From: Eurosta solidaginis
Taxonomy: Eukaryota > Arthropoda > Insecta > Diptera > Tephritidae
Assembly: GCF_040869045.1 (NCBI RefSeq)
Contig: NC_090322.1
Span: 83,351,675 to 83,415,674 of the forward strand
Length of the DNA stretch: 64,000 nucleotides
Reading direction: 5' to 3'
The position numbers and the translations under genes were made by a program. Every line of letters begins with the position of its first letter. The stretch's first letter is position 1. The notes under the pieces were generated by a model. The model saw nothing but the letters and a program-made list of their open reading frames with translations. It did no database searches and had not been told where the DNA came from. This document shows, piece by piece, positions 1 through 12,483 of the stretch.

Positions 1-3000
1 GAGTAACCAAAACAAATGCGTTAAACAAATTCGTACACGTTATTTATCAATTTAACTCTAGAATTAAAGGATATACAACGAGAAACAACGTTTGACAACC
101 TTTAAACAGTTTTAATAACTATCTCAAAAATTGTCGCTCTGATGCAAACAACTGCTGAGTTATCTACTCAAATTTGTTGAACAAAACGACTTACGTATTT
201 TAAGCATGCTAACCTTTAACCCGGTAAGCAAATTAAAAAAAAAAACGCAATATGTAGGCTACACGAGAACGGAGACGTCGAGTAACCAAAACAAATGCGT
301 TAAACGAATTCGTGCAATATTATTTATCAATTTAACTCTAGAATTAAAGGATATACAACGAGAAACAACGTTTGACAACCTTTAAACAGTTTTAATAACT
401 ATCTCAAAAATTGTCGCTCTGATGCAAACAACTGATGAGTTATCTACTTAAATTTGTTGAACAAAACGACTTACGTATTTTAAGCATGCTAACCTTTAGC
501 CCGGTAAGCAAATTAAAAAAAAAATGCAATATGTAGGCTACACGAGAACGGAGACGTCGAGTAACCAAAACAAATGCGTTAAACAAATTCGTACACGTTA
601 TTTATCAATTTAACTCTAGAATTAAAGGATATACAACGAGAAACAACGTTTGACAATCTTTAAACAGTTTTAATAACTATCTCAAAAATTGTCGCTCTGA
701 TGCAAACAACTGATGAGTTATCTACTTAAATTTGTTGAACAAAACGACTTACGTATTTTAAGCATGCTAACCTTTAGCCCGGTAAGCAAATTAAAAAAAA
801 AAACGCAATATGTAGGCCACACGAGAACGGAGACGTCGAGTAACCAAAACAAATGCGTTAAACAAATTCGTACACGTTATTTATCAATTTAACTCTAGAA
901 TTAAAGGATATACAACGAGAAACAACGTTTGACAACCTTTAAACAGCTTTAATAACTATCTCAAAAATTGTCGCTCTGATGCAAACAACTGATGAGTTAT
1001 CTACTTAAATTTGTTGAACAAAACGACTTACGTATTTTAAGCATGCTAACCTTTAGCCCGGTAAGCAAATTAAAAAAAAAACGCAATATGTAGGCTACAC
1101 GAGAACGGAGACGTCGAGTAACCAAAACAAATGCGTTAAACAAATTCCTACACGTTATTTATCAATTTAACTCTAGAATTAAAGGATATACAACGAGAAA
1201 CAACGTTTGACAACCTTTAAACAGTTTTAATAACTATCTCAAAAATTGTCGCTCTGATGCAAACAACTGATGAGTTATCTACTCAAATTTGTTGAACAAA
1301 ACGACTTACGTATTTTAAACATGCTAACCTTTAGTCCGGTAAGCAAATTAAAAAAAAAAAACGCAATATGTAGGCTACACGAGAACGGAGACGTCGAGTA
1401 ACCAAAACAAATGCGTTAAACAAATTCCTACACGTTATTTATCAATTTAACTCTAGAATTAAAGGATATACAACGAGAAACAACGTTTGACAACCTTTAA
1501 ACAGTTTTAATAACTATCTCAAAAATTGTCGCTCTGATGCAAACAACTGATGAGTTATCTACTTAAATTTGTTGAACAAAACGACTTACGTATTTTAAAC
1601 ATGCTAACCTTTAGCCCGGTAAGCAAATTAAAAAAAAAACGCAATATGTAGGCTACACGAGAACGGAGACGTCGAGTAACCAAAACAAATGCGTTAAACA
1701 AATTCCTACACGTTATTTATCAATTTAACTCTAGAATTAAAGGATATACAACGAGAAACAACGTTTGACAACCTTTAAACAGTTTTAATAACTATCTCAA
1801 AAATTGTCGCTCTGATGCAAACAACTGATGAGTTATCTACTTAAATTTGTTGAACAAAACGACTTACGTATTTTAAGCATGCTAACCTTTAGCCCGGTAA
1901 GCAAATTAAAAAAAAAAACGCAATATGTAGGCTACACGAGAACGGAGACGTCGAGTAACCAAAACAAATGCGTTAAACAAATTCGTACACGTTATTTATC
2001 AATTTAACTCTAGAATTAAAGGATATACAACGAGAAACAACGTTTGACAACCTTTAAACAGTTTTAATAACTATCTCAAAAATTGTCGCTCTGATGCAAA
2101 CAACTGATGAGTTATCTACTTAAATTTGTTGAACAAAACGACTTACGTATTTTAAGCATGCTAACCTTTAGCCCGGTAAGCAAATTAAAAAAAAAACGCA
2201 ATATGTAGGCTACACGAGAACGGAGACGTCGAGTAACCAAAACAAATGCGTTAAAAAAATTCGTACACGTTATTTATCAATTTAACTCTAGAATTAAAGG
2301 ATATACAACGAGAAACAACGTTTGACAACCTTTAAACAGTTTCAATAACTATCTCAAAAATTGTCGCTCTGATACAAACAACTGATGAGTTATCTACTTA
2401 AATTTGTTGAACAATACGACTTACGTATTTTAAGCATGCTAACCTTTAGCCCGGTAAGCAAATTAAAAAAAAAAACGAAATATGTAGGCTACACGAGAAC
2501 GGAGACGTCGAGTAACCAAAACAAATGCGTTAAACAAATTTCTACACGTTATTTATCAATTTAACTCTAGAATTAAAGGATATACAACGAGAAACAACGT
2601 TTGACAACCTTTAAACAGTTTTAATAACTATCTCAAAAATTGTCGCTCTGATGCAAACAACTGATGAGTTATCTACTTAAATTTGTTGAACAAAACGACT
2701 GACGTATTTTAAGCATGCTAACCTTTAGCCCGGTAAGCAAATTAAAAAAAACGCAATATGTAGGCTAAACGAGAACGGAGACGTCGAGTAACCAAAACAA
2801 ATGCGTTAAACAAATTCGTACACGTTATTTATCAATTTAACTCTAGAATTAAAGGATATACAACGAGAAACAACGTTTGACAACCTTTAAACAGTTTTAA
2901 TAACTATCTCAAAAATTGTCGCTCTGATGCAAACAACTGATGAGTTATCTACTTAAATTTGTTGAACAAAACGACTTACGTATTTTAAGCATGCTAACCT

Positions 3001-3575
3001 TTAGCCCGGTAAGCAAATTAAAAAAAAAACGCAATATGTAGGCTACACGAGAACGGAGACGTCCAGTAACCAAAACAAATGCGTTAAACAAATTCGTACA
3101 CGTTATTTATCAATTTAACTCTAGAATTAAAGGATATACAACGAGAAACAACGTTTGACAACCTTTAAACAGTTTTAATAACTATCTCAAAAATTGTCGC
3201 TCTGATGCAAACAACTGATGAGTTATCTACTTAAATTTGTTGAACAAAACGACTTGCGTATTTTAAGCATGCTAACCTTTAGCCCGGTAAGCAAATTAAA
3301 AAAAAAACGCAATATGTAGGCTACACGAGAACGGAGACGTCGAATAACCAAAACAAATGCGTTAAACAAATTCCTACACGTTATTTATCAATTTAACTCT
3401 AGAATTAAAGGATATACAAAGAGAAACAACGTTTGACAACCTTTAAACAGTTTTTATAACTATCTCAAAAATTGTCGCTCTGATGCAAACAACTGATGAG
3501 TTATCTACTTAAATTTGTTGAACAAAACGACTTACGTATTTTAAGCATGCTAACCTTTAGCCCGGTAAGCAAATT
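1..3575 (+). repeat. Higher-order duplication, left copy (8,908-bp offset)
   Basis: Rare monomer variants here recur in the same order exactly 8,908 bp downstream: aaacgaatt at 302 and 9210, actgacg at 2698 and 11606, gtccag at 3061-3062 and 11969, tttttataac at 3451 and 12359. The constant offset through about 13 monomers means the block was copied as a unit, not assembled by chance. Similarity ends near 3575, where the next left monomer has cgaataacc and the right one has cgagtaatc. The true left edge lies outside the window. A few differences, such as aaatttctacacg at about 2538 against aaattcgtacacg in the other copy, suggest later point mutation or gene conversion. Confidence 0.88.
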
Positions 3576-6500
3576 AAAAAAAAAAACGCAATATGTAGGC
3601 TACACGAGAACGGAGACGTCGAATAACCAAAACAAATGCGTTAAACAAATTCCTACACGTTATTTATCAATTTAACTCTAGAATTAAAGGATATACAAAG
3701 AGAAACAACGTTTGACAACCTTTAAACAGTTTTAATAACTATCTCAAAAATTGTCGCTCTGATGCAAACAACTGATGAGTTATCTACTTAAATTTGTTGA
3801 ACAAAACGACTTACGTATTTTAAGCATGCTAACCTTTAGCCCGGTAAGCAAATTAAAAAAAAAAAACGCAATATGTAGGCTACACGAGAACGGAGACGTC
3901 GAGTAACCAAAACAAATGCGTTAAACAAATTCCTACACGTTATTTATCAATTTAACTCTAGAATTAAAGGATATACAACGAGAAACAACGTTTGACAACC
4001 ATTAAACAGTTTTAATAACTATCTCAAAAATTGTCGCTCTGATGCAAACAACTGATGAGTTATCTACTTAAATTTGTTGAACAAAACGACTTACGTATTT
4101 TAAGCATGCTAACCTTTAGCCCGGTAAGCAAATAAAAAAAAAACGCAATATGTAGGCTACACGAGAACGGAGACGTCGAGTAACCAAAACAAATGCGTTA
4201 AATAAATTCCTACACGTTATTTATCAATTTAACTCTAGAATTAAAGGATATACAACGAGTAACAACGTTTGACAACCTTTAAATAGTTTTAATAACTATC
4301 TCAAACATTGTCGCTCTGATGGAAACAACTGCTGAGTTATCTACTCAAATTTGTTGAACAAAACGACTTACGTATTTTAAGCATGCTAACCTTTAGCCCG
4401 GTAAGCAAATTAAAAAAAAAACGCAATATGTAGGCTACACGAGAACGGAGACGTCGAGTAACCAAAACAAATGCGTTAAACAAATTCGTACACGTTATTT
4501 ATCAATTTAACTCTAGAATTAAAGGATATACAACGAGAAACAACGTTTGACAACCTTTAAACAGTTTTAATAACTATCTCAAAAATTGTCGCTCTGATGC
4601 AAACAACTGCTGAGTTATCTACTCAAATTTGTTGAACAAAACGACTTACGTATTTTAAGCATGCTAACCTTTAGCCCGGTAAGCAAATTAAAAAAAAAAA
4701 CGCAATATGTAGGCTACACGAGAACGGAGACGTCGAGTAACCAAAACAAATGCGTTAAACAAATTCGTGCACGTTATTTATCAATTTAACTCTAGAATTA
4801 AAGGATATACAACGAGAAACAACGTTTGACAACCTTTAAACAGTTTTAATAACTATCTCAAAAATTGTCGCTCTGATGCAAACAACTGATGAGTTATCTA
4901 CTTAAATTTGTTGAACAAAACGACTTACGTATTTTAAGCATGCTAACCTTTAGCCCGGTAAGCAAATTAAAAAAAAAAACGCAATATGTTGGCTACACGA
5001 GAACGGAGACGTCGAGTAACCAAAACAAATGCGTTAAACAAATTTCTACACGTTATTTATCAATTTAACTCTAGAATTAAAGGATATACAACGAGAAACA
5101 ACGTTTGACAACCTTTAAACAGTTTTAATAACTATCTCAAAAATTGTCGCTCTGCTGCAAACAACTGATGAGTTATCTACTTAAATTTGTTGTACAAAAC
5201 GACTTACGTATTTTAAGCATGCTAACCTTTAGCCCGGTAAGCAAATTAAAAAAAAAACGCAATATGTAGGCTACACGAGAACGGAGACGTCGAGTAACCA
5301 AAACAAATGCGTTAAACAAATTCGTACACGTTATTTATCAATTTAACTCTAGAATTAAAGGATATACAACGAGAAACAACGTTTGACAACCTTTAAACAG
5401 TTTTAATAACTATCTCAAAAATTGTCGCTCTGATGCAAACAACTGATGAGTTATCTACTTAAATTTGTTGAACAAAACGACTTACGTATTTTAAGCATGC
5501 TAACCTTTAACCCGGTAAGCAAATTAAAAAAAAAAAACGCAATATGTAGGCCACACGAGAACGGAGACGTCGAGTAACCAAAACAAATGCGTTAAACAAA
5601 TTCGTACACGTTATTTATCAATTTAACTCTAGAATTAAAGGATATACAACGAGAAACAACGTTTGACAACCTTTAAGCAGTTTTAATAACTATCTCAAAA
5701 ATTGTCGCTCTGACGCAAACAACTGATGAGTTATCTACTTAAATTTGTTGAACAAAACGACTTACGTATTTTAAGCATGCTAACCTTTAGCCCGGTAAGC
5801 AAATTTAAAAAAAAACGCAATATGTAGGCTACACGAGAACGGAGACGTCGAGTAACCAAAACAAATGCGTTAAACAAATTCCTACACGTTATTTATCAAT
5901 TTAACTCTAGAATTAAAGGATATACAACGAGAAACAACGTTTGACAACCTTTAAACAGTTTTAATAACTATCTCAAAAATTGTCGCTCTGATGCAAACAA
6001 CTGATGAGTTATCTACTCAAATTTGTTGAACAAAACGACTTACGTATTTTAAACATGCTAACCTTTAGTCCTTTAAGCAAATTAAAAAAAAAACGCAATA
6101 TGTAGGCTACACGAGAACGGTGACGTCGAGTAACCAAAACAAATGCGTTAAACAAATTCCTACACGTTATTTATCAATTTAACTCTAGAATTAAAGGATA
6201 TACAACGAGAAACAACGTTTGACAACCTTTAAAGAGTTTTAATAACTATCTCAAAAATTGTCGCTCTGATGCAAACAACTGATGAGTTATCTACTTAAAT
6301 TTGTTGAACAAAACGACTTACGTATTTTAAACATGCTAACCTTTAGCCCGGTAAGCAAATTAAAAAAAAAAACCCAATATGTAGGCTACACGAGAACGGA
6401 GACGTCGAGTAACCAAAACGAATGCGTTAAACAAATTCCTACACGTTATTTATCAATTTAACTCTAGAATTAAAGGATATACAACGAGAAACAACGTTTG

Positions 6501-8908
6501 ACAACCTTTAAACAGTTTTAATAACTATCTCAAAAATTGTCGCTCTGATGCAAACAACTGATGAGTTATCTACTTAAATTTGTTGAACAAAACGACTTAC
6601 GTATTTTAAGCATGCTAACCTTTAGCCCGGTAAGCAAATTAAAAAAAAAAAACGCAATATGTAGGCTACACGAGAACGGAGACGTCGAGTAACCAAAACA
6701 AATGCGTTAAACAAATTCGTACACGTTATTTATCAATTTAACTCTAGAATTAAAGGATATACAAGGAGAAACAACGTTTGACAACCTTTAAACAGTTTTA
6801 ATAACTATCTCAAAAATTGTCGCTCTGATGCAAACAACTGATGAGTTATCTACTTAAATTTGTTGAACAAAACGACTTACGTATTTTAAACATGCTAACC
6901 TTTAGCCCGGTAAGCAAATTAAAAAAAAAAACCAATATGTAGGCTACACGAGAACGGAGACGTCGAGTAACCAAAACGAATGCGTTAAACAAGTTCCTAC
7001 ACGTTATTTATCAATTTAACTCTAGAATTAAAGGATATACAACAAGAAACAACGTTTGACAACCTTTAAACAGTTTTAATAACTATCTCAAAAATTGTCG
7101 CTCTGATGCAAACAACTGATGAGTTATCTACTTACATTTGTTGAACAAAACGACTTACGTATTTTAAGCATGCTAACCTTTAGCCCGGTAAGCAAATTAA
7201 AAAGAAAACGCAATATGTGGCTACACGAGAACGGAGACGTCGAGTAACCAAAACAAATGCGTTAAACAAATTCGTACACGTTATTTATCAATTTAACTCT
7301 ATAATTAAAGGATATACAACGAGAAACAACGTTTGACAACCTTTAAACAGTTTTAATAACTATCTCAAAAATTGTCGCTCTGATGCAAACAACTGATGAG
7401 TTATCTACTTAAATTTGTTGAACAAAACGACTTACGTATTTTAAGCATGCTAACCTTTAGCCCGGTAAGCAAATTAAAAAAAAAAACGCAATATGTAGGC
7501 TACACGAGAACGGAGACGTCGAGTAACCAAAACAAATGCGTTAAACAAATTCCTACACGTTATTTATCAATTTAACTCTAGAATTAAAGGATATACAACG
7601 AGAAACAACGTTTGACAACCATTAAACAGTTTTAATAACTATCTCAAAAATTGTCGCTCTGATGCAAACAACTGATGAGTTATCTACTTAAATTTGTTGA
7701 ACAAAACGACTTACGTATTTTAAGCATGCTAACCTTTAGCCCGGTAAGCAAATTAAAAAAAAACGCAATATGTAGGCTACACGAGAACGGAGACGTCGAG
7801 TAACCAAAACAAATGCGTTAAACAAATTCCTACACGTTATTTATCAATTTAACTCTAGAATTAAAGGATGTACAACGAGAAACAACGTTTGACAACCTTT
7901 AAACAGTTTGAATAACTATCTCAAAAATTTTCGCTCTGATGCAAACAATTGATGAGTTATCTACTTAAATTTGTTGAACAAAACGACTTACGTATTTTAA
8001 GCATGCTAACCTTTAGCCCGGTAAGCAAATTAAAAAAAAACGCAATATGTAGGCTACACGAGAACGGAGACGTCGAGTAACCAAAACAAATGCTTTAAAC
8101 AAATTCCTACACGTTATTTATCAATTTAACTCTAGAATTAAAGGATATACAACGAGAAACAACGTTTGACAACCTTTAAACAGTTTTAATAACTATCTCA
8201 AAAATTGTCGCTCTGATGCAAACAACTGATGAGTTATCTACTTAAATTTGTTGAACAAAACGACTTACGTATTTTAAGCATGCTAACCTTTAGCCCGGTA
8301 AACAAATTAAAAAAAAAACGCAATATGTAGGCTACACGAGAACGGAGACGTCGAGTAACCAAAATAAATGCGTTAAACAAATTCCTACACGTTATTTATC
8401 AATTTAACTCTAGAATTAAAGGATATACAACGAGAAACAACGTTTGACAACCTTTAAACAGTTTTAATAACTATCTCAAAAATTGTCGCTCTGATGCAAA
8501 CAACTGAAGAGTTATCTACTTAAATTTGTTGAACAAAACGACTTACGTATGTTAAGCATGCTAACCTTTAGCCCGGTAAGCAAATTAAAAAAAAAAGGCA
8601 ATATGTAGGCTACACGAGAACGGAGACGTCGAGTAACCAAAACAAATGCGTTAAACAAATTCCTACACGTTATTTATCAATTTAACTCTAGAATTAAAGG
8701 ATATACAACGAGTAACAACGTTTGACAACCTTTAAATAGTTTTAATAACTATCTCAAAAATTGTCGCTCTGATGGAAACAACTGCTGAGTTATCTACTCA
8801 AATTTGTTGAACAAAACGACTTACGTATTTTAAGCATGCTAACCTTTAGCCCGGTAAGCAAATTAAAAAAAAAACGCAATATGTAGGCTACACGAGAACG
8901 GAGACGTC

Positions 8909-11900
8909 GAGTAACCAAAACAAATGCGTTAAACAAATTCGTACACGTTATTTATCAATTTAACTCTAGAATTAAAGGATATACAACGAGAAACAACGTT
9001 TGACAACCTTTAAACAGTTTTAATAACTATCTCAAAAATTGTCGCTCTGATGCAAACAACTGCTGAGTTATCTACTCAAATTTGTTGAACAAAACGACTT
9101 ACGTATTTTAAGCATGCTAACCTTTAGCCCGGTAAGCAAATTAAAAAAAAAAACGCAATATGTAGGCTACACGAGAACGGAGACGTCGAGTAACCAAAAC
9201 AAATGCGTTAAACGAATTCGTGCAATATTATTTATCAATTTAACTCTAGAATTAAAGGATATACAACGAGAAACAACGTTTGACAACCTTTAAACAGTTT
9301 TAATAACTATCTCAAAAATTGTCGCTCTGATGCAAACAACTGATGAGTTATCTACTTAAATTTGTTGAACAAAACGACTTACGTATTTTAAGCATGCTAA
9401 CCTTTAGCCCGGTAAGCAAATTAAAAAAAAAATGCAATATGTAGGCTACACGAGAACGGAGACGTCGAGTAACCAAAACAAATGCGTTAAACAAATTCGT
9501 ACACGTTATTTATCAATTTAATTCTAGAATTAAAGGATATACAACGAGAAACAACGTTTGACAATCTTTAAACAGTTTTAATAACTATCTCAAAAATTGT
9601 CGCTCTGATGCAAACAACTGATGAGTTATCTACTTAAATTTGTTGAACAAAACGACTTACGTATTTTAAGCATGCTAACCTTTAGCCCGGTAAGCAAATT
9701 AAAAAAAAAACGCAATATGTAGGCCACACGAGAACGGAGACGTCGAGTAACCAAAACAAATGCGTTAAACAAATTCGTACACGTTATTTATCAATTTAAC
9801 TCTAGAATTAAAGGATATACAACGAGAAACAACGTTTGACAACCTTTAAACAGCTTTAATAACTATCTCAAAAATTGTCGCTCTGATGCAAACAACTGAT
9901 GAGTTATCTACTTAAATTTGTTGAACAAAACGACTTACGTATTTTAAGCATGCTAACCTTTAGCCCGGTAAGCAAATTAAAAAAAAAACGCAATATGTAG
10001 GCTACACGAGAACGGAGACGTCGAGTAACCAAAACAAATGCGTTAAACAAATTCCTACACGTTATTTATCAATTTAACTCCAGAATTAAAGGATATACAA
10101 CGAGAAACAACGTTTGACAACCTTTAAACAGTTTTAATAACTATCTCAAAAATTGTCGCTCTGATGCAAACAACTGATGAGTTATCTACTCAAATTTGTT
10201 GAACAAAACGACTTACGTATTTTAAACATGCTAACCTTTAGTCCGGTAAGCAAATTAAAAAAAAAAACGCAATATGTAGGCTACACGAGAACGGAGACGT
10301 CGAGTAACCAAAACAAATGCGTTAAACAAATTCCTACACGTTATTTATCAATTTAACTCTAGAATTAAAGGATATACAACGAGAAACAACGTTTGACAAC
10401 CTTTAAACAGTTTTAATAACTATCTCAAAAATTGTCGCTCTGATGCAAACAACTGATGAGTTATCTACTTAAATTTGTTGAACAAAACGACTTACGTATT
10501 TTAAACATGCTAACCTTTAGCCCGGTAAGCAAATTAAAAAAAAAACGCAATATGTAGGCTACACGAGAACGGAGACGTCGAGTAACCAAAACAAATGCGT
10601 TAAACAAATTCCTACACGTTATTTATCAATTTAACTCTAGAATTAAAGGATATACAACGAGAAACAACGTTTGACAACCTTTAAACAGTTTTAATAACTA
10701 TCTCAAAAATTGTCGCTCTGATGCAAACAACTGATGAGTTATCTACTTAAATTTGTTGAACAAAACGACTTACGTATTTTAAGCATGCTAACCTTTAGCC
10801 CGGTAAGCAAATTAAAAAAAAAAACGCAATATGTAGGCTACACGAGAACGGAGACGTCGAGTAACCAAAACAAATGCGTTAAACAAATTCGTACACGTTA
10901 TTTATCAATTTAACTCTAGAATTAAAGGATATACAACGAGAAACAACGTTTGACAACCTTTAAACAGTTTTAATAACTATCTCAAAAATTGTCGCTCTGA
11001 TGCAAACAACTGATGAGTTATCTACTTAAATTTGTTGAACAAAACGACTTACGTATTTTAAGCATGCTAACCTTTAGCCCGGTAAGCAAATTAAAAAAAA
11101 AACGCAATATGTAGGCTACACGAGAACGGAGACGTCGAGTAACCAAAACAAATGCGTTAAAAAAATTCGTACACGTTATTTATCAATTTAACTCTAGAAT
11201 TAAAGGATATACAACGAGAAACAACGTTTGACAACCTTTAAACAGTTTCAATAACTATCTCAAAAATTGTCGCTCTGATACAAACAACTGATGAGTTATC
11301 TACTTAAATTTGTTGAACAATACGACTTACGTATTTTAAGCATGCTAACCTTTAGCCCGGTAAGCAAATTAAAAAAAAAAAAACGCAATATGTAGGCTAC
11401 ACGAGAACGGAGACGTCGAGTAACCAAAACAAATGCGTTAAACAAATTCGTACACGTTATTTATCAATTTAACTCTAGAATTAAAGGATATACAACGAGA
11501 AACAACGTTTGACAACCTTTAAACAGTTTTAATAACTATCTCAAAAATTGTCGCTCTGATGCAAACAACTGATGAGTTATCTACTTAAATTTGTTGAACA
11601 AAACGACTGACGTATTTTAAGCATGCTAACCTTTAGCCCGGTAAGCAAATTAAAAAAAACGCAATATGTAGGCTAAACGAGAACGGAGACGTCGAGTAAC
11701 CAAAACAAATGCGTTAAACAAATTCGTACACGTTATTTATCAATTTAACTCTAGAATTAAAGGATATACAACGAGAAACAACGTTTGACAACCTTTAAAC
11801 AGTTTTAATAACTATCTCAAAAATTGTCGCTCTGATGCAAACAACTGATGAGTTATCTACTTAAATTTGTTGAACAAAACGACTTACGTATTTTAAGCAT

Positions 11901-12483
11901 GCTAACCTTTAGCCCGGTAAGCAAATTAAAAAAAAAACGCAATATGTAGGCTACACGAGAACGGAGACGTCCAGTAACCAAAACAAATGCGTTAAACAAA
12001 TTCGTACACGTTATTTATCAATTTAACTCTAGAATTAAAGGATATACAACGAGAAACAACGTTTGACAACCTTTAAACAGTTTTAATAACTATCTCAAAA
12101 ATTGTCGCTCTGATGCAAACAACTGATGAGTTATCTACTTAAATTTGTTGAACAAAACGACTTGCGTATTTTAAGCATGCTAACCTTTAGCCCGGTAAGC
12201 AAATTAAAAAAAAAACGCAATATGTAGGCTACACGAGAACGGAGACGTCGAATAACCAAAACAAATGCGTTAAACAAATTCCTACACGTTATTTATCAAT
12301 TTAACTCTAGAATTAAAGGATATACAAAGAGAAACAACGTTTGACAACCTTTAAACAGTTTTTATAACTATCTCAAAAATTGTCGCTCTGATGCAAACAA
12401 CTGATGAGTTATCTACTTAAATTTGTTGAACAAAACGACTTACGTATTTTAAGCATGCTAACCTTTAGCCCGGTAAGCAAATT
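8909..12483 (+). repeat. Higher-order duplication, right copy (partner of 1-3575)
   Basis: This copy carries the same series of private variants as 1-3575 at an offset of 8,908 bp (32 monomer lengths). The offset stays constant despite small A-run differences, which indicates a recent event. The monomer just left of it (about 8640-8908) has the linked variants gagtaacaac, aaatag, gatggaaac and gctgag. The same variant monomer occurs at about 4200-4430. The duplicated unit therefore probably includes further shared monomers with a complex history of unequal exchange. Confidence 0.88.
10825..11102 (+). repeat. Reference satellite monomer (consensus-like copy, 278 bp)
   Basis: This copy matches the majority base at every position I compared and serves as the reference unit. 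It contains 50 C and 41 G by hand count (about 33% G+C) and 14 CpG. Landmarks in order are: gacgtc at 10853-10858; an 18-bp near-palindrome centred on tctaga at 10909-10926; CTGATGAG near 11010; the 13-bp dyad TTTGTTgAACAAA at 11031-11043; tacgta at 11050-11055; agcatgct at 11061-11068; and a 10-base A-run at 11093-11102. I see no internal subrepeat and no convincing Pol III box A/B pair, so the unit does not look like a tandem SINE or tRNA derivative. One reading frame is open across the unit boundary except for a single TAG in atgtaggct. Confidence 0.95.

Noticed and set aside
11001..11020. ctctgatg/ctgatga as possible snoRNA box C and D
   Set aside because: Box C lacks the purine first base, and there is no terminal stem or correctly spaced box D.
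11010..11050. CTGATGAG in each monomer, resembling the hammerhead ribozyme core known from some satellites
   Set aside because: No GAAA follows a possible stem II within the needed distance and no matching GUC-containing helix was found. The match is only the eight-base core.
11091..11102. A-run as a retroposon (SINE) tail, making the satellite a tandem SINE
   Set aside because: The unit shows no convincing Pol III A and B boxes, no tRNA or 7SL similarity that I can see, and no target duplications. A simple A-run in an AT-rich satellite is enough.
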